Shown here in pieces: positions 8,209 to 16,835 of a DNA stretch of 64,000 bases. The position numbers and the translations under genes were made by a program. Numbering within the stretch: the first letter of the stretch is position 1; each line of letters starts with the position of its first letter. The DNA lies in assembly GCF_000507245.1 (NCBI RefSeq), contig NC_023035.1, forward strand, positions 1,527,501 to 1,591,500, read 5' to 3'. Origin of the DNA: Salinispira pacifica (lineage in GTDB: Bacteria; Spirochaetota; Spirochaetia; DSM-27196; Salinispiraceae). Below the pieces are notes generated by a model. The model ran no database searches, was not told the DNA's origin, and saw nothing but the letters and a program-made list of their open reading frames with translations.

Positions 8209-8994
8209 GTGTTACCCCAGGGCGGTGTTCCCGTTCATCAGCTGATTCCGACTTCAGATCTGCTGAGCGGCGGCTCCGCCCCTCTTTCTTTGCCCCGCAA
8301 TACCGGACGCACATTTCTCGCCCCCGTTTTCCGGCTTTTCAGCAAACAGTCCCCACATCAGATAAAACGATCTCTGTGCATTCTCGGCCTGGGAAACCCC
8401 GGCAGGGAGTATCAGAATACCCGGCATAATATCGGCTTCTGGCTGGCGGATGAACTTGCCCGGCATGCTTCGGTGCGTTTTCGTAAACGGCCGTTCTCTC
8501 CCTATCTCCATGCGAAAATTCCCGCCCAACGCCTCGTTCCCCAGGGAGATGCAGAGGATCTGCACTTCGACGAACTTATTCTGGTGAAACCCCTGACCTA
8601 TATGAACCGAAGCGGAAAGGTCATTCCTCATCTTTTTCGTCAGTTCGGAAAGCCCATGCAGTTTCTGGTTGCTGTGGATAATATGGATCTGAACCCCGGT
8701 ACCATCCGGATGAAAAAGAGGGGCGGAACTGCCGGCCATAACGGGCTCAAATCGGTGGTGCACTACCTGGATAAGGGATTCTGGCCTCTCTATATGGGTA
8801 TCGGCCGTCCGGAAAAGGACGGCTCTGTAATTGAACATGTACTGGGCACGGCGGAAGAATCGGAGATGGAGCGGTACCGGCGCATTACCCGGGATTTGCC
8901 GGAAATTCTCTTCACTCTTTTTACTTCACCCGTGGAACAAACCATCGAACGGATCAACACCTACAGCATCAGCGAAATATCCGCCGGTGCCTGA
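8209..8994 (+). CDS. pth: Peptidyl-tRNA hydrolase, start uncertain
   Basis: Pth releases tRNA from peptidyl-tRNA that has dropped off the ribosome. The conserved core begins at LCILGLGNPGREY, followed by NTRHNIGFW (catalytic His), LVKPLTYMNRSG, VAVDNMDL and KRGGTAGHNGLKS. No start codon lies directly before the core. Candidates are ATG 8128 (inside rplY), GTG 8209 (just after the hairpin) and TTG 8290. GTG 8209 is chosen because the sequence after it looks coding, which leaves a roughly 50-residue N-terminal extension without a known role. The gene overlaps tilS by 8 nt. Confidence 0.88.
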   Translation: MLPQGGVPVHQLIPTSDLLSGGSAPLSLPRNTGRTFLAPVFRLFSKQSPHQIKRSLCILGLGNPGREYQNTRHNIGFWLADELARHASVRFRKRPFSPYLHAKIPAQRLVPQGDAEDLHFDELILVKPLTYMNRSGKVIPHLFRQFGKPMQFLVAVDNMDLNPGTIRMKKRGGTAGHNGLKSVVHYLDKGFWPLYMGIGRPEKDGSVIEHVLGTAEESEMERYRRITRDLPEILFTLFTSPVEQTIERINTYSISEISAGA

Positions 8995-10543
8995 TCTCCC
9001 ATCCACACAACGCTCCCGGGCATTTTATCAGCGCTTTCTCAAGGCAATGGAGCATGCCCCGTGCCGTCAGGGCGGGGAATTCCATGTCGCTGTATCCGGA
9101 GGGCGGGATTCAATTCTCCTTCTGTATATGATGGCGATGCTGAAGAGCGACCGTGCCTGTGCAGCCGGTTTTGATCTCAGAGCCCTGCATATTGACCACG
9201 GCATACGAAGCGTTGAAGAATCGGAAAAGGATATGAATGCGGTTTTTTCCGCCGCCATCCGCCTGAGTGTACCTCTCACCCTGTATCGCGAACCCCGGGG
9301 CAGGATTGAAGCCTTTGCATCCGCCGCAGGAGGACTTGAATCCGCAGCCCGGACTCTCAGATACCGGGTGTTCAACGGGCTGCTGAATCTCTCCGGCGAA
9401 TCCCCGGATACGGCCAGCCGCCCCGTGCTCCTCACCGCCCACCACGGTGATGACAGCAGGGAAACCATTCTGCAAAGTCTTCTCGAAGGGAATCTGGGCA
9501 GCCGGCTGCTTGGAATCCCCCCGGAAAGTCCCGGAATTATCAGACCCTTTCTGCTCATGAGTCCTCCCCCGGGGCGGGATGAGATTACCGCACTGTGTGA
9601 AGACCTGAATATCGTCTTCGTGGATGATTCCAGCAACCGTGAATCTGTTCAGCGCAGAAATTTCCTGCGGAACCGGATCATTCCCGCACTGAATGAGCAG
9701 ATGGGAAACCTGGACGGGCGCATGGAATCCCTTCGGGATAGCTGGCGGGAAATTCATGAGTACATGCTGGCTCAGGTCCCCAGAACGCTGTGGAAGCCGT
9801 GTTCTATTCCCGGGCGGGAGCATCTTCAGGCCTCAACAGATCAGTTCTGTGAACTTGAGCCCATAATACGGCGCAGAAGCGTTCAGCAGGCCCTCTTAAA
9901 TCTCAGGCCTCCCCCCAGAGAGGAACGGATCCCCGAAGAGTTTTTCCGGGAACTGGAGCGTCTGGCATGCAGCAGCAACGGAAGTACGGCGCTGCGGCGG
10001 CATGAGGGCTACGGACTTCAATTTCATCTTGAGTATGGCCGGATATATCTCTATTCTTCCCTTGCCCCGGGGCGAAAAAAACGGTATTTTGTACAATTGT
10101 ATGCCGGGAGGGAGAGTCGGGTTCGGCCTTCGGGAGGATTGACTCTGATATTTACTCCAGTACGCCGGGTTGCTGAAAACTCAGAACACGGCGGAGAATT
10201 ACGGAATTCAGTACACCCTGATGCACCGTTTCTCAGAAATTTGGAAGACAGCGAATCGTTAAAGAAATATCTTAAACTCCCGGAAAATAATGAGTATCTT
10301 ACTCTGAAAGAGCTAATACGGCGCAGGCGCATTCCCGAATGGATGCGCCGGGATATCTTCCTTCTGGAAGACGGTCGGCGCTGGTATGGAATCATCTATC
10401 CCGATGATCTCCCGCAGAAGTGGAGCTTTCAGCCGTTCTACGGCGGCGGAACATCCCGGCGGGAACTTGAACGGGAACTCCGGAGCAATCCGGAAATGGT
10501 ACGGAAATACGATATTACAATAAAAATGGAGCAGTGCTGGTGA
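8987..10543 (+). CDS. tilS: tRNA(Ile)-lysidine synthetase
   Basis: TilS converts the wobble cytidine of the CAU isoleucine tRNA to lysidine, using ATP and lysine. The PP-loop motif VSGGRDSILLLY and the downstream ALHIDHGIR and LTAHHGDD segments are visible, and NFLRNRIIPAL is typical of the family. The GTG at 8987 overlaps the pth stop and gives 518 aa; an upstream in-frame ATG at 8831 would lie deep within pth. The C-terminal half is the less conserved substrate-binding region. It overlaps the ftsH start, forming a pth-tilS-ftsH run. Confidence 0.93.
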   Translation: MPDLPSTQRSRAFYQRFLKAMEHAPCRQGGEFHVAVSGGRDSILLLYMMAMLKSDRACAAGFDLRALHIDHGIRSVEESEKDMNAVFSAAIRLSVPLTLYREPRGRIEAFASAAGGLESAARTLRYRVFNGLLNLSGESPDTASRPVLLTAHHGDDSRETILQSLLEGNLGSRLLGIPPESPGIIRPFLLMSPPPGRDEITALCEDLNIVFVDDSSNRESVQRRNFLRNRIIPALNEQMGNLDGRMESLRDSWREIHEYMLAQVPRTLWKPCSIPGREHLQASTDQFCELEPIIRRRSVQQALLNLRPPPREERIPEEFFRELERLACSSNGSTALRRHEGYGLQFHLEYGRIYLYSSLAPGRKKRYFVQLYAGRESRVRPSGGLTLIFTPVRRVAENSEHGGELRNSVHPDAPFLRNLEDSESLKKYLKLPENNEYLTLKELIRRRRIPEWMRRDIFLLEDGRRWYGIIYPDDLPQKWSFQPFYGGGTSRRELERELRSNPEMVRKYDITIKMEQCW

Positions 10544-12612
10544 GCGAAAATAAGCAGAATCCCAACGGCGATAACAACAATAATGATCCCAAGCAGCCGA
10601 TGAATTTTAATTTCAAGAATAACCGTTTTGCATTACTCATGCTGATAGCGGTACTGGTAAGTTTCATCTTTTTCTTTCTTCCGGGAGTAAGCCCCCAGGG
10701 AAATGAAATCGACTACTCCCAGTTTTTGAACTATCTGGAATCCGGGGTAATTCAGCAGGTGAACATCATCGGAAATACGGTGATCGAGGGCCGCATGCAG
10801 CGTAACGGCGAGGTGCAGACCTTTACCACCAGAATTCCCTATGTGGATGAGGCCCTGATTACCCGGCTGGAGGAAGAAGGTGTAGCCTTCGGCGGTGAAA
10901 AAAGTCCCACCAGCCCCATGATGGTTCTGGTGAATCTTTTTCCCTGGGTGATCGGGATCTTTTTTATCTGGTTCATGCTCCGGCAGCTCCAGGGTAATGG
11001 CAACAAGGCCTTCAGTTTCGGAAAGAGTAAAGCCAAGATGTATGCCGACGACGGCAAGAAGGTAATCTTCTCGGATGTTGCAGGACAGAAAGAAGCCAAG
11101 TACGAACTCCAGGAAGTTGTTGAATTCCTGAAAAACCCCAAGAAGTTTGAAGATATGGGGGCCAAAATTCCCAAAGGCGTACTGCTGGTGGGGATGCCCG
11201 GTACCGGTAAGACCCTGCTGGCCAAGGCTACAGCCGGCGAAGCCGGAGTGAAATTCTTCCATATGTCCGGTTCGGACTTTGTGGAAATGTTTGTCGGGGT
11301 CGGTGCAAGCCGCGTCCGGGACCTTTTTGAGCAGGGCCGGAAAAACGCCCCCTGTATCATTTTTATCGATGAACTGGATGCCGTGGGACGCACCCGTGGC
11401 GCCGGGTACGGCGGCGGACACGACGAACGTGAGCAGACTCTGAATCAAATGCTGGTGGAGATGGACGGATTCGATACCTCCGAAGGGGTTATTATCCTTG
11501 CCGCAACCAACAGAGCGGATGTACTGGACCCCGCGCTGCTGCGCCCCGGCCGTTTTGACCGGCGGGTGGTTGTTGATATGCCCGATATGAATGAACGACT
11601 GGCAATTCTTAAAATTCATGCCTCCAAGATTCCCCTGGATCCTGATGTGCAGCTGGAAGTGATCGCCAGGGCAACCCCCGGGGCATCCGGTGCGGATATC
11701 GCCAATCTGGTGAACGAGGCGGCTCTTCAGGCGGCACGCCACAATCATAAATACGTACGGCGGGATGATTTTGAAGAAGCCCGTGACAAGGTGTTCATGG
11801 GAGTTGCCCGGAAATCCAAAACATTCTCCATGGAAGAGAACCGGTGGAAGGCATACCACGAAGCAGGACACGCCCTGCTGCATTACTATCTGGAAAATGC
11901 CGACCCCCTTCACAAGGTGGATATTATTCCCCGGGGTTCAGCCGGAGGCATTACCTGGAGTCTTCCCGAAAAGGAAACCTATATTCAGAAGAAAGGCTGG
12001 CTGGAAGACAGAATATCCATCAGCTACGGCGGTATGATTGCCGAGAAATTAGAGTATAATGAAACAAGTACCGGGGTTTCCAACGACCTGAAACAGGCAA
12101 CCGACATCGCCCGTCATATGGTATGCAATTGGGGAATGAGCAGTCTTGGCCCCATTGCGCTGGGACAGGATGAACAACCCATCTTCCTTGGAAAGGAAAT
12201 CGCCCGGCATAATGACTATTCCGACAGTCTGGCGGAAAAGATCGATCAGGAGATGCGGAAAATCCTGGATGCAGCATATTCACGGGCGGAGAAGATTCTC
12301 TCCGACCACAAGGATAAGCTGGACAGTCTGGCGGAAGAGCTGGTACGGAAGGAAACTCTCAGCGATGAGGAAGTACGCAAACTGTTGGGTTTTCCTCCCG
12401 CTCAAACAGGTGACGACCATGATTCAATTGCATCCGAAGCCCGGGAAAAAGAGCAGCAAAAACGGGAAGAAAGGCATGCATCCAAGGAAACTCCTCGGGA
12501 TGATCAACGGGAAAATGCTCAAAACAAAGATGTTCATAGCAATGATGTTCAAAAAAATGATGAACGGCCTTCGGAGGGTGAGGACGCATCCGGCACAGAA
12601 GGTAATTCATAA
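10540..12612 (+). CDS. ftsH: ATP-dependent zinc metalloprotease FtsH
   Basis: FtsH is a membrane-anchored AAA protease that degrades misassembled membrane and regulatory proteins. Two transmembrane segments (about residues 30-50 and 125-147) frame a periplasmic domain. The AAA module has Walker A with GMPGTGKT (Met replaces the usual Pro), Walker [12 protein letters not shown] and the second region of homology [10 protein letters not shown]. The zinc site is HEAGH. The C-terminus is a long charged Asp/Glu/Lys/Asn-rich tail without recognisable fold. The GTG at 10540 has GGAG at good spacing; GTG 10534 is possible. It overlaps tilS. Confidence 0.97.
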   Translation: MSENKQNPNGDNNNNDPKQPMNFNFKNNRFALLMLIAVLVSFIFFFLPGVSPQGNEIDYSQFLNYLESGVIQQVNIIGNTVIEGRMQRNGEVQTFTTRIPYVDEALITRLEEEGVAFGGEKSPTSPMMVLVNLFPWVIGIFFIWFMLRQLQGNGNKAFSFGKSKAKMYADDGKKVIFSDVAGQKEAKYELQEVVEFLKNPKKFEDMGAKIPKGVLLVGMPGTGKTLLAKATAGEAGVKFFHMSGSDFVEMFVGVGASRVRDLFEQGRKNAPCIIFIDELDAVGRTRGAGYGGGHDEREQTLNQMLVEMDGFDTSEGVIILAATNRADVLDPALLRPGRFDRRVVVDMPDMNERLAILKIHASKIPLDPDVQLEVIARATPGASGADIANLVNEAALQAARHNHKYVRRDDFEEARDKVFMGVARKSKTFSMEENRWKAYHEAGHALLHYYLENADPLHKVDIIPRGSAGGITWSLPEKETYIQKKGWLEDRISISYGGMIAEKLEYNETSTGVSNDLKQATDIARHMVCNWGMSSLGPIALGQDEQPIFLGKEIARHNDYSDSLAEKIDQEMRKILDAAYSRAEKILSDHKDKLDSLAEELVRKETLSDEEVRKLLGFPPAQTGDDHDSIASEAREKEQQKREERHASKETPRDDQRENAQNKDVHSNDVQKNDERPSEGEDASGTEGNS

Positions 12613-14620
12613 CCTGACTGCCTCCCGCTCCAACGGGGCGCGGTCACAACAGATCTCCCGGGATCAAAAACAGATAGGAAATATCTCCACCCCGAAACAG
12701 CTGCGAAAGATTCTTTTTGCAGCTGTTTCTTTGTTCATCCTTGTTGCATCTCCTGCCTTTTCCCAGATTGATGAGAGCAGCGTAGAGCGGATGAACCGGC
12801 GAATTTCCAGTGCCATGGTGGAGGAACTGCTGAACGGCAGCACCGGAGTATCCCAACTGGATCCGGATCAACGCAGAATGCTGGCGCTCCGGGCCCTGGA
12901 ATATGATGCCCAAAACAGCGATGCCCGTATGCTCCTGGGGGAAATCCAGCTGGAGCAGGGAGAGTATGTACAGGCCCTGTATTCCATCAATACCGCACTG
13001 CTGTCCGGACAATGGCGCTACATTTCCCGTATTGATGCACTGATCAGGAAACTGGATATTCAGCTCCGGCTTAAAAACTATGCGCCCATTGCTGCGGACT
13101 ATTCCCGGAGTTGGGAGGAGCACATTAACTCTCCGGATATGCTCATCCGGATCGCTCTGGGGTTATTTCTTCACGGGGATGCCCCCCGGGCCCGGGCAAT
13201 CTGCCGAAGGGCCGGTGAGCGCTATCCCGAGGACCTTCGCTTTCCCCTTCTTCAGAAAGAATTCACCTCTCCCCCGTTCGCCGGGGATGCCCAGTTTTTA
13301 CGGTCAGTTCTCACATCCCGTAATCTCCCTTCACCGGATGCGGGATCAGATACTGTGCAGGAAGCGGGACCGGAGGCAGCATCCGCTGCCGGCGCTCTCC
13401 GGGAACGGCTCAGGGCATCAGTTCTGGTTCAGCTTCTCCAGATGGAAGAAGGCGCTGCACGGCAACGCCTGCTGAGGGCCTTCAGCTCTGCGGGGTTTGA
13501 AGATCCCCTTCTGAGCCTGCTTGAGATCCAGGAGACCTCATATGACCGCCGGGATGAACTGCTGCTGAACGAACTGGATCCGGAAATCTTCAGGGATTAC
13601 TTTCTGCTTACCGGGGTCCTGGATACGGACTTCAGTAATTCCGGCCGCAACCGTGAAGTGTTTGCAGAACTACTGAGGCGCACACCTTATCTGGGGGTGG
13701 ATACAACCAGGAACGGAGTTGACGAGTTGGCCATTCAGTACCGCAGCGGAATGCTCGAAAGTCTTCGGCTGGACTGGAATCAGGACGGAACAGATGAGAT
13801 GGAAATTCGTTTTCACCGGGATATCAGCGGCATTGCCGTACCCGGAAGTCTCATCCTGAATGAAGGTTCCCGCCGGTTGGAAATTCTCTACGACCAGTAT
13901 CCGGGGATATTCCGTGCCCGCCTCATCCTCCAATCACCTCGGGAAACAGCTGCTATAGATCCTCCTTCCATGACAGGTTCTGAGCTTCCTGCCGTTATTG
14001 GGGGATTTCCGCCGGGAACGGTGGAACAGCGGGATTACTTTACATCACGGATGGATGTTGAGCTTCCTGTGCTGGAGTATGTAAACATTGAAGATAACCC
14101 TCGGCAGATTTCTGGAATGCTTCAGGCCATACCGGCCTATCTCCGGGGCCGGCTGGACTGGCAGTCTCTGCCCCTGGCCCTTCAGTCAGGGGATGGACAG
14201 AGCCCTGCCCGTGATTTTATAAAACTCCTGCCACTGCCTGACCTGGACCGGATTATTGACCTCCTTTCACCGCATATATATCTTGTGGAGAGCAGAATCA
14301 TGGAATCGGGAAATTCTGGTAATCAGGAAATCCGCCAAACCAGGTTCGAATCCGGGGAAATAATCGCCTCCAGATATAATTTTGATGCGGATGCCGATTT
14401 TGAGCTGATTCATATTTTCGGTAAACAGGGGCTGGAAAGCAGCCTGCGTATGGATGATCTGGGCAGCGTGTACCTGGCCGAATACGGGGATGACGGTAAT
14501 CTGAGCTCACAGATCCTCTATTCCCCGGCTGAGCGTTACAGAATTCCAGAAGAACTCTCCCTGTTTCTTGGGATGGGAGGCTGGAGTATTCCAGTGAATC
14601 CACCGGAAAACGGGGAATGA
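12560..14620 (+). CDS. Exported TPR-type protein of unknown function
   Basis: I do not recognise a named family. The translation has a signal sequence (LRKILFAAVSLFILVASPAFSQ, split here: LRKILFAAVSLF then ILVASPAFSQ) preceded by a long basic leader. Helical repeat sequence resembling tetratricopeptide repeats follows (ALRALEYDAQNSDARMLLG, LEQGEYVQALYSINTALL). The second half is predicted beta-rich and contains calcium-loop-like segments such as DWNQDGTDEM and NFDADADFE. The start is uncertain: ATGs at 12557/12560 overlap the ftsH tail, and no better start lies before the signal peptide. It likely acts in the periplasm, beside an HtrA-like lipoprotein. Confidence 0.75.
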   Translation: MNGLRRVRTHPAQKVIHNLTASRSNGARSQQISRDQKQIGNISTPKQLRKILFAAVSLFILVASPAFSQIDESSVERMNRRISSAMVEELLNGSTGVSQLDPDQRRMLALRALEYDAQNSDARMLLGEIQLEQGEYVQALYSINTALLSGQWRYISRIDALIRKLDIQLRLKNYAPIAADYSRSWEEHINSPDMLIRIALGLFLHGDAPRARAICRRAGERYPEDLRFPLLQKEFTSPPFAGDAQFLRSVLTSRNLPSPDAGSDTVQEAGPEAASAAGALRERLRASVLVQLLQMEEGAARQRLLRAFSSAGFEDPLLSLLEIQETSYDRRDELLLNELDPEIFRDYFLLTGVLDTDFSNSGRNREVFAELLRRTPYLGVDTTRNGVDELAIQYRSGMLESLRLDWNQDGTDEMEIRFHRDISGIAVPGSLILNEGSRRLEILYDQYPGIFRARLILQSPRETAAIDPPSMTGSELPAVIGGFPPGTVEQRDYFTSRMDVELPVLEYVNIEDNPRQISGMLQAIPAYLRGRLDWQSLPLALQSGDGQSPARDFIKLLPLPDLDRIIDLLSPHIYLVESRIMESGNSGNQEIRQTRFESGEIIASRYNFDADADFELIHIFGKQGLESSLRMDDLGSVYLAEYGDDGNLSSQILYSPAERYRIPEELSLFLGMGGWSIPVNPPENGE

Positions 14621-14689
14621 TCCCGGCAGTAACGGTATGAAATCTATCAACTGCAGCAGGTGTACGCCTGTGAGCGTCACGAAACAAGG

Positions 14690-16786
14690 ATGAATATGCA
14701 GCAGAATCGGAACAATCGACGGCTTGTGTTTCTCAAAGCATTCACCATACTCACAGGATTCATCATCCTGTTATCTTCCTGTGTATCCCCCGGCATCGTA
14801 ATCAGCGACAATCCGCCCCCGGAGCATATGGAATATATCGGTCAGCGGCTGGAGGAACTTCTTGATTCAAACGATCCTGACCACATGGTTCAGGCGGGAG
14901 TGCTGGTGTCCCGGGAAATCAGTCGGGGCCGTCTGGAGGCCGAAGATGCCCGGCTATATCTTCAGCGCATCGTTCAGGGGTTTGAGCGGGCGTTGGTGAG
15001 CGGCAGCTCATCCCCGGAAATCGAAACTCAACCGACGGAAACCCCTGACACTTCTGAAGATTCTGCCGACGATAGCGCTGCAACGGAAACCCGAACAGAA
15101 ACCCAAACAGATACCCGAACAGAATCAACGACGGCACAGGAAATAGAGCGGCAGCAGCTCAGGATTGAGAACCTGCAAGCTCTGCTGGAATTTTCCCGCC
15201 TTATCGGAGCATCCGAGGAGTCGTTGCATCTTTCCGGGGAACTGACCGGGGACCTGAAAGACACCCTCTCTTTTCAGGGATCCGGAGGGGCAGAATTCGG
15301 CGGGGAAACTTCCGGGGAGTTTCTGTTCAGGAAAGCCGAGGCATACCGGCGTGCAGGATCCTTCAGTCAGGCCCTGCATACCCTGTACCGGGCGTACAGC
15401 GAACTGGGAGCTGCCTGGTTCCGTGATGCCCGGGTATCCCAGGAAGCCCTTGAGTGGTACGCCGAACAGGCCCGGATATTCAATAATCGTGAACTGCTTG
15501 CCATGCTGGTTCGCAGCATTGAAGCAAATTACGCCCTGGATGAGGCCGGGGAATCCCGGATGGACGGCTACAGAACATTCATCTCGTCCCCCTGGCAGGC
15601 TTCCACCGGTGTGTCTGCCAGCGTCACCGTCTGGGTGGACAAGGGACTCCGGGTGCAGAACCGGGTGGGGGTACCCGAACGGAGTATCGGCACGGGATTT
15701 TATGTTGATCCCCGGGGATATATCATTACCAATTATCATGTGATCGAAAGCGAAGTTGATCCTGAGTATGAAGGGAAGAGCGAACTCTTTGTACGCCCCG
15801 GAAACAACCCCCAGCTGCGCATCCCTGCAAGAGTTGTAGGATATGATGCGGTGTTCGACATCGCCCTTCTGAAAGCGGAAACCGATGCTCCTGAAGTGCT
15901 AAGCTTCCAAAGTTCTTCAATTCTCAATCCCGGAAGTCCTCTGTACGCGGTGGGCTCCCCGGGAGGGCTGGAAAATACTGTGACCAGCGGCATTGTTTCC
16001 GCCGGGGGCAGGAGATTTCTCCAGCTGGGAGATTCGCTTCAGATCGATGCACCCATTAATCCGGGCAACAGCGGCGGACCGCTCTTTGACCGGGAAGGCA
16101 GGCTGGTGGGAGTGGTGTTCGCCGGAATTGAACAGTTTGAAGGGGTGAATTTCGCTATCCCCTCGGACTGGATACATCTCTTTTTCTCCCGTCTGTTCAG
16201 CCAGGGAGCCGTTGAACATCCCTGGCTGGGCGTCTCGTTGCAGAAACATCCCCGCGGACTCGAGGTGCTCTATGTTGCCCCCGGGTCTCCCGCCATGGAG
16301 GCGGGGTTCAAAGTGGGAGAGATTATCAGCTCCATCGACGGCCGGGCCGTATCAGGGATTTCAGAGGCTCAGGAACTCATTCTTCAGGAGACGGTGGGCA
16401 GGTTGCACGTGGTGCAGGTTCTCAGCGGCAACGGTGACCGGTTGACCCGTCTGGTCCAAAGCCGGGTACGCCCTGAGGTACCCCTGGAAAATGTGCTGGA
16501 TGATCAGCTTGTGGACAGCTGGCTGCCACCCTTGTTCGGGATCCGGGTTGAGGCTGTGGACAGCAGAGCTTTGAGAAGCGAATATATAATTACCAGAGTG
16601 TATCCCGGAAGCATCGCCGATGAATCAGGCATCAGCGAGAACGATCCTTTCGAACTTCTGGACTGGTATATCGACCGGGACCAGGATGTAGCCGTACTCC
16701 AGATATTCATTCAGAAACGCAGCGGCGGATATCTGCGGGAAGGAATACAGCTGGCTAATTATATTGAAATTAACAGCTTTCTCTAA
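14690..16786 (+). CDS. HtrA-like lipoprotein serine protease with PDZ domain
   Basis: The N-terminus is a lipoprotein signal with lipobox LLSSC (Cys31). A threonine/glutamate-rich linker and a helical region of about 300 residues follow. The trypsin-like domain has all three catalytic residues: His in TNYHVIE (about 348), Asp in FDIALLK (about 391) and Ser in NPGNSGGPL (about 461). A PDZ domain (about 512-600, LGVSLQKHPRGLEV) comes next, then a second, more divergent PDZ-like stretch. It would process or degrade periplasmic proteins while anchored to a membrane. The start at 14690 is chosen over 14660 because it gives a normal signal peptide. Confidence 0.9.
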   Translation: MNMQQNRNNRRLVFLKAFTILTGFIILLSSCVSPGIVISDNPPPEHMEYIGQRLEELLDSNDPDHMVQAGVLVSREISRGRLEAEDARLYLQRIVQGFERALVSGSSSPEIETQPTETPDTSEDSADDSAATETRTETQTDTRTESTTAQEIERQQLRIENLQALLEFSRLIGASEESLHLSGELTGDLKDTLSFQGSGGAEFGGETSGEFLFRKAEAYRRAGSFSQALHTLYRAYSELGAAWFRDARVSQEALEWYAEQARIFNNRELLAMLVRSIEANYALDEAGESRMDGYRTFISSPWQASTGVSASVTVWVDKGLRVQNRVGVPERSIGTGFYVDPRGYIITNYHVIESEVDPEYEGKSELFVRPGNNPQLRIPARVVGYDAVFDIALLKAETDAPEVLSFQSSSILNPGSPLYAVGSPGGLENTVTSGIVSAGGRRFLQLGDSLQIDAPINPGNSGGPLFDREGRLVGVVFAGIEQFEGVNFAIPSDWIHLFFSRLFSQGAVEHPWLGVSLQKHPRGLEVLYVAPGSPAMEAGFKVGEIISSIDGRAVSGISEAQELILQETVGRLHVVQVLSGNGDRLTRLVQSRVRPEVPLENVLDDQLVDSWLPPLFGIRVEAVDSRALRSEYIITRVYPGSIADESGISENDPFELLDWYIDRDQDVAVLQIFIQKRSGGYLREGIQLANYIEINSFL

Positions 16787-16835
16787 TTGATACCCCGTCC
16801 CGGCCGGACTATACTGAAGATCATCGGTGGACTAA

